Assembly (NCBI GenBank): GCA_020809425.1
Contig: JAGGDC010000001.1
Span: 62,001 to 126,000, forward strand
DNA length: 64,000 bases
From: Candidatus Synoicihabitans palmerolidicus
GTDB lineage: Bacteria > Verrucomicrobiota > Verrucomicrobiia > Opitutales > Opitutaceae
Reading direction: 5' to 3'
Below are positions 18,620 to 27,780 of this stretch, one piece after another. The notes under the pieces were generated by a model. The model made no database searches. It saw nothing but the letters and a program-made list of their open reading frames with translations, and was not told where the DNA came from. Both the position numbers and the translations under genes were made by a program. The stretch's first letter is position 1, and each line of letters opens with the position of its first letter.

Positions 18620-19612
18620 ATGGGTTCATCATCCGACCGCATCATTCCTCCCTCGCTTCTGGCCTCACTGCAATCCGCCGCCGATGCCTCCGGCTTCGTT
18701 TCTTTTGAAACGTTTATGGACCTCGCACTCTACCATCCCGAGGTGGGCTATTACACCTCCCGACGCGAGCGCGTCGGCCGATCTGCATCCACCGATTTCT
18801 ATACCGCTTCGTCCCTCGGACCTGTTTTCGGTGAACTTGTCGTAGCTGTCATCGAAACCAAACTCGGCGCGCGTCCCGCTTCCGACTACACATTCGTGGA
18901 AATCGGAGCCGAATCGGGACGCTCCATTCTCGACCAAGTCACTCACCCCTTTCGAACCATCCGTCGGATCGGTGTGCACGATAAACCCGAGCTCTCAGGA
19001 CCTTGCATCGTATTCTCCAACGAGCTCTTCGACGCCCAACCTTGCTCACGCTACCTACGCGCACCCGACGGTTGGCTCGAACGCGGCGTCCATCTTGTCG
19101 ATGGCGCACTCAGAGAAACCGTCCGCCCCGCCTCCTCCATTGATTCCGCCCGCCTCCCCTTCGACTCGCCCCCAGGCTACCAACTCGACGCCCCCCGCCG
19201 GGCCCAGATTCTGGCTCAGTCCATCGCCTCAGACCCGTGGCAAGGTCTCTTCATCGCCTTCGATTACGGAAAAACATGGCAAGCACTCACCCACGAATGG
19301 CCGGTCGGCACCGTGCGCGCCTACCACCGCCACACCCAAACCAACGACCTCTTGGCTCGTCCCGGGACCCAGGATCTCACCTGTCATATTTGCTGGGACT
19401 GGATTCAATCCGCCCTCGAAGAAAACCACTTTCAGGTCGATTCCGTAAGTTCACAGGAAGCGTTTTTTGTTAAAAACGCGGCCTCCGCCCTCGCTCGTAT
19501 CATGCAAGAGGAAGCCCAACGGCTCAGTCCCCGTAAAAGTGGACTTATGCAACTTATTCATCCTTCGGCTCTTGGGCAAAAATTCCAAGGACTGACCGCC
19601 TGGCGTGACTAA
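18620..19612 (+). CDS. MidA/NDUFAF7-like SAM-dependent methyltransferase
   Basis: A 330-residue protein of the DUF185/MidA family. It has SFETFMDLALYHPEVGYYTS, the conserved FYTASSLGPVFGELV, the SAM-binding start YTFVEIGAESGRSI, and SNELFDAQPCSRYL followed by LFIAFDYGKTW. The mitochondrial homologue methylates an arginine in respiratory complex I; the bacterial substrate is unknown. Divergent from the S41 protease, with about 35 bp between the two starts. Confidence 0.88.
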   Translation: MGSSSDRIIPPSLLASLQSAADASGFVSFETFMDLALYHPEVGYYTSRRERVGRSASTDFYTASSLGPVFGELVVAVIETKLGARPASDYTFVEIGAESGRSILDQVTHPFRTIRRIGVHDKPELSGPCIVFSNELFDAQPCSRYLRAPDGWLERGVHLVDGALRETVRPASSIDSARLPFDSPPGYQLDAPRRAQILAQSIASDPWQGLFIAFDYGKTWQALTHEWPVGTVRAYHRHTQTNDLLARPGTQDLTCHICWDWIQSALEENHFQVDSVSSQEAFFVKNAASALARIMQEEAQRLSPRKSGLMQLIHPSALGQKFQGLTAWRD

Positions 19613-19682
19613 TTCCAAGATTCCTCTTGCTTCGTCATGCCCCAAACCTTTAGCTTCGACCTCTTTTAACTGAGCGAAAGCC

Positions 19683-19913
19683 ATGTCCCGTATCTGTGCC
19701 ATCACTGGAAAGCGCCCCATCACGGGCAGCATTATTCACCGCAAAGGTATCGCCAAAAAAAGCGGCGGCATTGGAACGCATGTGACGAAAGTCACAAAGC
19801 GCAAGTTCCGCCCTAACCTGCAACGCATTCGCGTGAAGCTGCCAAACGGCACCGTTAAGCGCTTGTGGGTTTCGGTTAAAGCCATCAAGGCAGGACTGGT
19901 GCAAAAGGTATGA
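19683..19913 (+). CDS. rpmB: 50S ribosomal protein L28
   Basis: A 76-residue bL28: MSRICAITGKRPITGS, then HVTKVTKRKFRPNLQRI and RLWVSVKAIKAGLV. The length is typical. It lacks the CXXC pairs of zinc-binding L28 variants. Followed at about 30 bp by a strong hairpin terminator. Confidence 0.95.
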   Translation: MSRICAITGKRPITGSIIHRKGIAKKSGGIGTHVTKVTKRKFRPNLQRIRVKLPNGTVKRLWVSVKAIKAGLVQKV

Positions 19914-19944
19914 CCCTCCCATCCGCGTTCCTTCAATTTTAGAA

Positions 19945-19972
19945 ATCGCCACGATTTCGTGGCGGTTTTTTG
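19945..19972 (+). terminator. Rho-independent terminator after rpmB
   Basis: CGCCACG-ATTT-CGTGGCG at 19947-19964 followed by GTTTTTTT. Correct orientation and distance for rpmB. Confidence 0.88.
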
Positions 19973-19974
19973 TG

Positions 19975-20704
19975 ACATCTTCCTGCCCTTACGCAGGTAT
20001 GCGTATAGGTGAAACCTTCGCTTCACGCTAACCTTGGGTAAATGAAATCCGTCCCCGCGTCCTCCACTTACCGCTCCGCCACCATAGCGGCCGCCGCACC
20101 CGTCTCAGGGCTCGCGTCGGTGTCGCCCTGAGCCTTCGTGGTTTTTGCGGGTCTGGCAGGAGTTCCATCTTGGCCGGCCTCCACTACAAGTTCTCGCGCC
20201 ATGGGGTCCGTGGTCTGGATATTCGAGGCGACCCTCGCGCTCGCTTCTGTCGTTTTTGGTTACACGGTCCTCAAACTTGCCCGGCAATACGTCGTGCACT
20301 TCGAAATTTGGCCTCAAAGTAACTTGGCCGGCCGGCCGTACAGCCGGAGTCTTCCGCGAGGAGCTCCGGCTCGTCGCATGGCATGATATCCCCCACCGAG
20401 TCTTACTCTGCCCATTCCCTAAGCTTCATCAACACGCGACCCTTTATTACGCGTGTCACTGAAATCCGGCCGTGGCCTTATATTTGACCAATCCGAAAGC
20501 ATGGGCACTGAAGGTTGGAGCGTCCTTCGGCAATTTTTGGAGAACCACACCGTGCCCGCGTCGAATCCGCGCAATGCATCCGGCGTCCTTCAGGTCATGC
20601 ACCTTTCGAACACCACTCAGAAATCGAATTCCGACTCAGTGCTTTCGTCATCCAAGCCGATTCGTAGGTGAACGCGGGTTCGTCACGCCGCAGTGTCTGG
20701 TGAA
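19975..20704. other. About 730 bp without an identifiable gene
   Basis: Only short open frames occur, on both strands, and none matches a family I recognise. One frame gives a hydrophobic stretch (WIFEATLALASVVFGYTVLKL near 20220) and another LYLTNPKAWALKVGASFG near 20480, which faintly recalls transporter loops. The interval may be a heavily decayed gene between rpmB and fabF. No RNA structure beyond the rpmB terminator was seen. Confidence 0.4.
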
Positions 20705-21955
20705 TCAAACGCGCCGAAACACCACCGACGCGTTCTGTCCGCCAAAACCGAGATTGTTACTCAACACCGTGTCGACCTTCGCTTCGCGCGCCGTATTCGG
20801 CACGTAATCCAGATCGCACTCCGGGTCGGGTTCGTTCAAATTGATTGTCGGCGGCAAAGTCCGATGCTCGATGGTCTTCAAACAAGCCACGGCTTCGATT
20901 CCTCCCGCGGCCCCCAACAAATGTCCTGTCATCGACTTGGTTGATGATATTGGCAACTGCTTCGCCCGCTCACCGAACAACCGTTTGATCGCCATCGTCT
21001 CAAATTTGTCGTTATAGGGCGTCGAGGTGCCATGTGCGTTAATGTAATCCACATCATCGGTCGCCACCGCGGCACTGCGTAGAGCGCGGGTCATTGCCAT
21101 GCCGAGGCCCTTGCCCTCCGGATCCGGCATCGTGATGTGATACGCGTCCGCCGTGGCCGCATAGCCGGCCACTTCGCCATAAATACGAGCACCACGAGCT
21201 TTGGCATGATCAAGGGCCTCCAGCACCACCACTCCGGCGCCCTCGCCCATCACAAAACCATCCCGCCCTTGCGAGAACGGTCGGCTCGCGGTCTGGGGAT
21301 CATCATTCCGGGTGCTCATCGCTTTCATCGAACAGAAACTGGCATAAGCGAAGGGGGTGACTGCCGCCTCCGCCCCTCCCGCGATCATCACGCGGGCATC
21401 GCCACGACGAATCATGTGCATCGCCTCACCAATCGCGTGGGTCGCCGTCGCACAGGCCGACACCACGCCAAAGTTGGGTCCGCGCACGCCAAAGTGAATT
21501 GCGACCAACCCCGAACAAATATTTCCAATGAGCGCCGGAATCGTAAACGGCGAAACCCTGCGCGAGCCTCCGTCGACCAATCGCCTCAGCTGCTGCTCAT
21601 ACGTCAACATGCCCCCGATTCCCGACCCGACGAGAACCCCGATTTCATCCGGATTCTCCCGACTCATATCCAAACCAGAATCCGTTACCGCTTGTTTCGC
21701 CGCGACAAATCCAAAATGCGCATATCGGTCATTACGCCGGGCGACCTTCGGATCCATGTGATCCTCCACATTCCAGTCCCGTACCTCCGCTCCAATTTGA
21801 CAGGCGTAGGACTCAGGATCAAATAACGACACTCGATCAACTCCCGGTTTACCCGCGACAAGGCTGGACCAAAAAGATTCAGGATTGTGACCCAAACCAT
21901 GCACGGTTCCTAGACCGGTCACGACCACACGTTGCGAATCAGGCAGAGTTTGCAT
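20705..21955 (-). CDS. fabF: Beta-ketoacyl-[ACP] synthase II
   Basis: A 416-residue KAS II condensing enzyme elongating acyl-ACP with malonyl-ACP. The active-site Cys lies in VSACATATHAIGEA, the first His in NAHGTSTPYNDKFE, and the second His in STKSMTGHLLGAAGG; the C-terminal signature is SNNLGFGGQNASV. The opening VVVTGLGTVHGLGHNPESFW has VHGLG where VSPLG is usual, a minor variation. Third gene of a minus-strand fabG-acpP-fabF cluster, separated from acpP by a large hairpin. Confidence 0.95.
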   Translation of the reverse strand: MQTLPDSQRVVVTGLGTVHGLGHNPESFWSSLVAGKPGVDRVSLFDPESYACQIGAEVRDWNVEDHMDPKVARRNDRYAHFGFVAAKQAVTDSGLDMSRENPDEIGVLVGSGIGGMLTYEQQLRRLVDGGSRRVSPFTIPALIGNICSGLVAIHFGVRGPNFGVVSACATATHAIGEAMHMIRRGDARVMIAGGAEAAVTPFAYASFCSMKAMSTRNDDPQTASRPFSQGRDGFVMGEGAGVVVLEALDHAKARGARIYGEVAGYAATADAYHITMPDPEGKGLGMAMTRALRSAAVATDDVDYINAHGTSTPYNDKFETMAIKRLFGERAKQLPISSTKSMTGHLLGAAGGIEAVACLKTIEHRTLPPTINLNEPDPECDLDYVPNTAREAKVDTVLSNNLGFGGQNASVVFRRV

Positions 21956-21990
21956 GAATTTGGCAGAGAGAGAAACAGGGAGACTTAAAC

Positions 21991-22045
21991 AAAAAAGGGC
22001 GCCCTACCCCGGTCTCTCTCAAGACCGGGTAGGACGCCCAAAAAA
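21991..22045 (-). terminator. Large hairpin terminator between acpP and fabF
   Basis: A near-perfect stem of about 19 bp (GGGCGCCCTACCCCGGTCT pairing with AGACCGGGTAGGACGCCC, one mismatch) and a short loop. On the minus strand it is followed by a run of T (21991-21996 read as A). A-runs flank both sides, so it could work in both directions. It probably lets acpP be expressed in excess over fabF. Confidence 0.88.
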
Positions 22046-22058
22046 TGTGACGGGGTGC

Positions 22059-22322
22059 TCAGCCGTTGCCAGCCTTACCCTTGATGTAGTCGATGACCTG
22101 CCCGACGGTTTGAAGTTTTTCGGCGTCCGACTCAGGGATTTCCCCCTGAATCTCTTCCTTAAACTCCTCCTCGAAGGCCATGATCAGCTCGACCGTATCG
22201 AGAGAATCGGCGCCCAGATCGTCCAAGAACGACGCTTCCGAAGTGATTTGCTCCTCGTTGACATTGAGTTGGTTAACGATGATTTCGTTAACCCGTTGTT
22301 CGATGGTTTTTGGGTCGGACAT
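22059..22322 (-). CDS. acpP: Acyl carrier protein
   Basis: An 87-residue ACP with the phosphopantetheine attachment motif [20 protein letters not shown]; the Ser of DSL receives the 4'-phosphopantetheine arm. The body is acidic, as usual. It carries acyl chains for FabG, FabF and the other FAS II enzymes. It follows fabG by 35 bp. Confidence 0.96.
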   Translation of the reverse strand: MSDPKTIEQRVNEIIVNQLNVNEEQITSEASFLDDLGADSLDTVELIMAFEEEFKEEIQGEIPESDAEKLQTVGQVIDYIKGKAGNG

Positions 22323-22357
22323 TTGGAGAGAGAGAGACTATTAAAAGGGCTGAGGCT

Positions 22358-23098
22358 TCACATCGCCATACCGCCGTCAACGGTAAAAACCTGCCCCGTA
22401 ATGTAGGCAGACTCTTCGCTGGCGAGAAACTGGACGGCATTAGCGATATCGGCGGCTTCGCCAAATCGGCGCATGGGAATGAAATCAGTTACACCCTTTG
22501 GGATTTCATCACTCAAATCCGCGGTCATATCGGTCTTGATAAACCCGGGTGCCACCACGTTGACGGTCACATTACGGCGGGCGAACTCTTTGGCCACCGT
22601 TTTGGAAAAACCAATCATGCCCGCCTTGGCTGCAGAATAGTTGGCCTGCCCCGCATTGCCCATGATGCCCGATACGGAAGAAATATTGACGATACGGCCC
22701 CAACGATTGCGGCACATCGGCCAACCTATGACCTTGGTCCAATGAAAACAGCTGGTCAAATTGGTTTGGATCACCGCGTTCCAATCCTCTTCCGACATGC
22801 GGGCCAGCAAACCGTCACGAGTGATCCCGGCATTGTTCACCAGAATATCAATCTTCCCAAATTCCTTGATCAACTCTGCCGCCGCGGATTCGATCGCTGG
22901 TCCATCCGCTACATCAACGGCCCGCGCTACCGCATAGCCGCCGACAGCATTGATGGCATCCGACACTCCCCCACAACTGGCGGGGTTCTTGGATACACAA
23001 ATGAGTTTGACGCCTTGAGCGGCCAGCGACTCAGCGATGGCCTTACCAATGCCTCTTCCGGCGCCCGTGACAAGGGCAGTACGATCAGTAAATGTCAT
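22358..23098 (-). CDS. fabG: 3-oxoacyl-[ACP] reductase
   Basis: A 246-residue short-chain dehydrogenase. The NADPH-binding motif is TGAGRGIGKAIAESLA, then NNAGITRDGLLARM, the catalytic Ser in SSVSGIMGNAGQ, and Y-x3-K as YSAAKAG; the end is ITGQVFTVDGGMAM, typical of FabG. The start at 23098 (MTFTDRTALVTGAG) is preferred over a 25-residue upstream extension with no family counterpart. First gene of fabG-acpP-fabF. Confidence 0.94.
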   Translation of the reverse strand: MTFTDRTALVTGAGRGIGKAIAESLAAQGVKLICVSKNPASCGGVSDAINAVGGYAVARAVDVADGPAIESAAAELIKEFGKIDILVNNAGITRDGLLARMSEEDWNAVIQTNLTSCFHWTKVIGWPMCRNRWGRIVNISSVSGIMGNAGQANYSAAKAGMIGFSKTVAKEFARRNVTVNVVAPGFIKTDMTADLSDEIPKGVTDFIPMRRFGEAADIANAVQFLASEESAYITGQVFTVDGGMAM

Positions 23099-23217
23099 AG
23101 GGATTGAGTGGATTCGAGAGCCGACCAACACGGCCTGAAGCATCAACAAAGTCAACCCGAGTGACCGAACCATTGATTTTGTTTCCTCCCGACAATGAGG
23201 TTCACCATCTTCAGCGG

Positions 23218-23469
23218 GTGTCTTTCTCCGCGCTGTCAGTCTCCTCCTCTTTACTCCGCGAGATCCGCGTGATCCTGGTCAGTTTTTGCGTATTGGGGAT
23301 CTATTCAGGCTGCCGCGACCGCACCACTCCGGTGGATCAAGCCAACGCTGAAAACACCTTGTTGATCGGCAACGGAGCAGAACCCGCCGACCTTGATCCC
23401 CAAACCATCACTGGCACGCCAGAAGCCCATTTGGCGCAAGCCTTGTTCGAAGGGCTGGTGCGGCTATCA
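23218..23469 (+). pseudogene. Peptide ABC transporter substrate-binding lipoprotein, N-terminal fragment
   Basis: The segment ILVSFCVLGIYSGC is a lipoprotein signal with a lipobox-like G-C end, followed by NTLLIGNGAEPADLDPQTITGTPEAHLAQALFEGLV (in two parts, about residues 40-80), the characteristic start of OppA/DppA-type (SBP_bac_5) binding proteins. The frame is cut at 23470 by the inverted repeat of a transposon, and the other 90 percent of the gene is not on the far side. The true start is unclear: an ATG at 23195 (ATGAGGTTC) is in another frame, so the N-terminus may also be shifted. Confidence 0.8.
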
Positions 23470-25390
23470 CCATGGTCTTTTCCCGTGACGGGTGAAGTGA
23501 TTGAAGGTCAGCGGTGTAACTTTGAGCTAAACCATTTGGCCGATTTTCGCTCTGTTTCAGTGGGATGCAATCTAAAGGTGAACCGAAAGGGAAGCGACGA
23601 ACGCAACCCCGGAGCAGAAGCACTGGGATCGGAACGTGGAGGTGCGCATGGCCACTGCGGCCGAGCAGGAGTGGTTCGACGCGCAGCTGCACGAGCGGCA
23701 CTACTGGGATCCGGGCATCCGGTGGGCGCTTACCTGCGCCAGATTGTCGAAAGAGGGGGGCGGGCGGTGTGGCGCTGCTGGCGTGGGGTCCGGCCTGCTA
23801 CGCGCTCAAGGACCGGGACCGGTGGGTGGGCTAGGATGCGACCCGCCGGGTCGAGCGGCTTTCCCTGGTGGTGCAAAACCGCCGCTTTCTACTGCTCACC
23901 AAGCACGGCGAGGAGCCCAATGTCGCCTCCCAGGTGCTCGCGGCGGCCGTGCGCACGTTGCCGGGCCATTGGCAGGAACGCTTCGGCTATCGGCCGCTGC
24001 TAGCCGAAGACCTTCACCGACCCGGAGGCCTACCAAGGCACGTGCTACAAGGCCTCCGCGTGGGAGCCGGTCGGGACCAGCCAGGGTTACGAACGGCACC
24101 GAGGCGACTTTTACCGCGAGCACGGCAAACCCATAGCACCTGTGGCTGCTGCGGCCCCTGCACCCCTCGGCCAAGGCCCTGCTGAGCGCCCCCGCCCCCG
24201 CTTTACCCGAGGACTGCCGGGCGGGACTGCGCCGCGCGCCCACCGGCACCCTGCCGCTCAAAAACGGCCAGTTGCCCTCTCTGTTGGAGGCCCTGTGCGG
24301 CGTGCCCGATCCGCGCGCCAAAAACACCCGCTTCAAGATCGGTCCGGTTCTTGGCCTCGTGGCGCTCGCGCTGCTGGCCGATCGGCGCGACATCGCGTCG
24401 ATCGCTCGTATGGCCAACCTGCTCGACCAAGACCAGCGCTTCGCCCTGGCCCTGCCCCGTGAGGCCGGCAAAAAGGTCCGCCTGGCCCCCAGTTACAGCG
24501 TGTTTTACGACGTGCTCACCCGGCTCGATTCGGAGGCCTTTGCCCAGGCCCTCACAACCGTGGGCTCACAGCCCACGCCGGGGCCCTGCCCGGAGCGCTC
24601 GCCCTGGACGGAAAGTTTATCCGCGACGCGGTCGGGGTGCTCAGCCTGGTCGAGGCCTACACCGGCGCGCCGGTCGCCCTGGCCATCGTCGATCAAAAGG
24701 AAAACACCCCGCGCAGTGAACAGGCCCGCGCCGATGAGGTGTTGGCCGCCGCGTCGTTGGACGATCAGATCGTCACACTGGCGACGCCTTGCACGCCACC
24801 CGCGAGCAGGCCCGCACCATCGTGGGAAAAGGCGGCGAGTATGTGCTCCAGATCAAAGGCAACCAACCCCAGCTGAGCGCGCTGGTCCAGCGCGCCCGGA
24901 CCGTTCCACCCCCCTTTTTTGAGCTGACCGATCCGAGTCGGGGCCGCGTGACCACCTGGCGGGTGTCCGTGGTGGTGGCCACGCCCTCGCAAGCCAACTA
25001 CCCCTGGCTGCGCAGCCTGGTGCTCGTGGACAAAACCACGGTGCGAAAACGCGACCTCACCGAAAGTTGCGAGCAACGCGCCTATGCCAGCAGCCTGGCA
25101 CCCGCAGAACGCAGCCCTGCGCAAATGCTCGCCTTGATCCGCGGGCACTGGGGCGGAGTGGAGATCCGCAACCACTGGCGCCGCGACGCCTGCTGGCGCG
25201 AAGACCACTCGCGTACCCGCAACGTCAACGCCCCCTGGCCAACCTCGCCCTCTTGCGCAGCGTCCTGCTACGCGTCTGCGCCCAACACTGGCCCGAGCGG
25301 CCCCTGCCGCACGTCTTCAAATCCTGCCAACATTCCACGCATATCTCCCTGCGCGCCATCCGTTCCCATTCCTAAAACAAAAGACCATGG
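23470..25390 (+). mobile_element. ISAs1-type insertion sequence with a DUF4338 (DruA-like) N-terminal module
   Basis: Bounded by 12-bp perfect inverted repeats: CCATGGTCTTTT at 23470-23481 and its complement AAAAGACCATGG at 25379-25390. It is visibly richer in G+C than its flanks. It encodes one long, now fragmented transposase. No direct target repeat was seen (left flank GGCTATCA, right GATGGGAG). It cuts the peptide-binding lipoprotein gene; the right neighbour is the unrelated YihY gene, so a deletion or rearrangement accompanied or followed insertion. Confidence 0.85.
23565..25375 (+). pseudogene. DUF4338 (DruA-like) - ISAs1 DDE fusion transposase, frameshifted
   Basis: The N-terminal part in shifting frames reads VEVRMATAAEQEWFDAQLHE, HYWDPGIRWALTCARL, VALLAWGPACYALKDRDRWV, LVVQNRRFLLLTKHGEEPN, VASQVLAAAVRTLPGHWQER, FGYRPLLAED and TDPEAYQGTCYKASAWEPVG. 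This order matches the DUF4338 domain of Druantia DruA and related transposon proteins. It continues in the C-terminal part with an ISAs1/H-repeat DDE transposase: LLEALCGVPDPRAKNTRFKI, ALDGKFIRDAVGVL (first Asp), IVDQKENTP, YVLQIKGNQPQL, and HWGGVEIRNHWRRD ending in LANLALLRSVLLRV. At least six frame changes make it inactive. Confidence 0.75.
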
Positions 25391-25413
25391 GATGGGAGGT
25401 GAGCGAAAGATGC

Positions 25414-26927
25414 TCAAAGGGAGGAGTCGGGAGAGAGGGGCGTCAGAGGCGACGGAGCGGGAAGGGGATACTGTTCAAAAAGCTTATCAAAAAGAATGCT
25501 AAAGATCGCGGCTTCGGTCAAGGTGCTCACCGTATTATTGTAATGGGTGAGAATTGGTTCCAGATGAGCAAGGTTGGGGCCTGAAGGATCTTCGCCCAGA
25601 TCGTCGTCGCGGTTTTTGAAGTCAGCCAATGTCGTGCGTCCCAGAGGACGAGCCGGCTGATAACGCTCGTCGATGGCCGGGGAACCAACTGGGGCCGGAA
25701 TCGGGGTGAGTAGCTCCATGCGCACGAGGAGATGGAGGCATTCGTTGAGCAGTTGGTCGGGGACTCCGATGGAATGGCTCAGTTCTGAGGCGGTCTGTGG
25801 TGGTTGGCAGGAGTGAAAGCGACGACAAACTGAGATCAACACGGCGAAGGAAAGACGTTCGCGCATTGATTCGGCCAAGGTGTTCCACGCGGCTTGGGAG
25901 TTACGGAATCGCTCGTTTTGCATCGCGTAGCTTACTTGGCCACCGAGGAGCACGAAGAACCAGAAAATGTAGAATCCGAACATCAGCACGATCGGAATCG
26001 CGAGTGAGCTGTAGAGGGCTTTTGGGCGCAAGACCCAGCTGATGTAGAGAAAAGCGAGGTAGTTGTATGGAGATGAGCAGCACGTCGACCAAGAAAGCCC
26101 CCCAGTGCGGCGGGACCTCAATAAACGTGAATATTGGGTATGGTCCGGTAAAAAACGGTCAAAATGCCCACCAACAAAATGAATGAGCCCAGCGGCAGGA
26201 AAAGTTGGAGGATGGCCGCCAGTTGCTCTCCGAAGAACGGCATGGTTTCGGCGAATGCGTTTATGAAGGCGCTGGCGGACAGACCGGTTAGGGCGGCAAA
26301 AAAGAGCACGGCTCCGAGCGACAGCACGGTCCTGTAAAAGACGATGCGCATGAGCCAAGAGCGACCTCGTCTCACTCCCCATATCTCGTTGAAAGCGGTT
26401 TCGATCGAGGTGAAGAGTTGAAGGACAATGATGATCAGGGTGAGAGCCCCAACCGCACCGACAGCTCCATTGCGAGAGTTGGAAACAAAACTGTTGATAA
26501 ACTCTACCAGTTCGGGGCGTACCTCGATGGCGGTTTCGTCGCCGGGAGCCGAGGCGTCCATGTAGTCGCCGATGGCTTCTTCGGCCGTTGCGCGTTCGTA
26601 TTCGCTGAGTTGAGGGGCGACAAACTTGATGAGACGATTCAGCGAGTCGACGGCGAGGTCGGGGTTCTGTTCGTCGAGCATAAACCCGGCGACCATCATC
26701 GTGAGCGCTACGAGTGGGCCGAGACCGATGAGGGAACTGAAACTGAGCGCAGCGACGCGACTGACGGCACGGTTTTCGACCAGACCCGAGACCGTGATGG
26801 AGAGCACTCACAAGCCGGCGTGGAAACGCCCGCGTGGTCCTCCTTTATCGACGAGTGATTCGCCGGTCCAAATGTCTTTGCGAAAGAGATTGGAGGAAGC
26901 TTGAAGCTGATGCTTGAGCCAAGCCAT
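25414..26927 (-). pseudogene. YihY/BrkB-family inner-membrane protein, disrupted
   Basis: ATG at 26927 starts MAWLKHQLQASSNLFRKDIW. A TGA at 26809-26811 interrupts it just before the membrane domain SITVSGLVENRAVSRVAALS, which runs with several hydrophobic helices to 26118. Near 26100 the frame shifts, and the last helix (VLMFGFYIFWFFVLLGGQVS) plus a cytoplasmic C-terminal domain with a winged-helix look (PPQTASELSHSIGVPDQLLN) follow to 25414. The family (old name ribonuclease BN-like) has unknown function. One nonsense codon and one frameshift make expression of the whole protein unlikely. It lies next to the transposon end. Confidence 0.82.
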
Positions 26928-26951
26928 GGGAGAATTTTGGGAGGTGAACCC

Positions 26952-27708
26952 TCAGGACATCAAGACCGCGTAGGCGAAGAGCCCCATGCCATCCGATACC
27001 CAGGATGGCGGCTAAGAACACGCCCAAGAGGTTGGTAAATATGGTCGAGAAGTAGATGCCTGCAGAACCGAGGATGGCGTAAAGTGCGGTGTTAGAATTG
27101 CCTTGAGTGTGAAAAAAGATCCCGAGGAAGCCGGCACCCAGCGCTGCCCGGAATCGGCCCATCGGGTAAACTGCGACGACTTGTAACATCAGGGCGAGGA
27201 AGAAGAAAATATCGATGGCGCCAAGGATGGCGAAATGGCTGTTGCAGCAGTTTCGGGTAATTGCCGGCGACAATGGTATCGATCGAAGGGGCCAAGAGGG
27301 CGAGACCTCTGATGAGTAGCGTCACGGTGCAGCAACACATACTGATTTGGGCAGCGCGGGCGAGGGCTTCAGTCGGGCCTTTTTTGTCTTTGGTATCGGC
27401 GGAACGGCCCTCAGCGGCGGCTAGCATATCGGACACTTCGATGGGGGGGGGACGCTTTCAGTCGTGGCGTTGAGGGATTTGAACTCCTTCTTGGCCCGAA
27501 CTTTGAGTTTCTGCTTTTCAGAAAAGAGTTCGCTCATGAGTTCCAAGTCTGAGCCGACGCTGACCCTCTTTTCCTTGGCGGTATCGTAGTAGACAGTTTC
27601 GGTCGTCACCTGGCCGTTTTCCGTCAGTGATGAAAGCTGCTCCAGATTAAAGGGGCCGCGGGCCTCAGTGTCGGACTCGTTGCGGATATAATACTCCTGC
27701 GTGGCCAT
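26952..27708 (-). pseudogene. GYF-domain multi-helix membrane protein, frameshifted at a C9 tract
   Basis: From 27708 it reads MATQEYYIRNESDTEARGPF, a GYF_2/DUF4339-type domain (YDTAKEKRV follows), then a linker ending SVPPP encoded by nine consecutive C on the coding strand (27442-27450). Adding one C restores IEVSDMLAAAEG and the membrane part (MCCCTVTLLIRGLALLAPS). A second shift follows near 27250 (FAILGAIDIFFFLALMLQV), and a third near the end, where the frame GMGLFAYAVLMS* gives the natural terminus at 26952. About four transmembrane helices. Function unknown. Confidence 0.72.
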
Positions 27709-27780
27709 CGGCGCGAAAGTGCTGAACCAACGAGGGCTCCGCAAGGCTCTTTTAAACGTTCAGTCTCGGTCGCTTACATA

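Noticed and set aside
20460-20700. Possible LysE-type exporter remnant (segment LYLTNPKAWALKVGASFG)
   Set aside because: A single short similarity with no supporting helices in the neighbouring frames; too weak to name.
22310-23107. 265-residue plus-strand frame over fabG
   Set aside because: Mirror of fabG; no recognisable domains, while the minus strand has the full SDR motif set.
23470-25390. A Druantia-type defence system
   Set aside because: Only a DruA-like domain is present, fused to a transposase within inverted repeats, without DruB-E or the large helicase; it is a mobile element.
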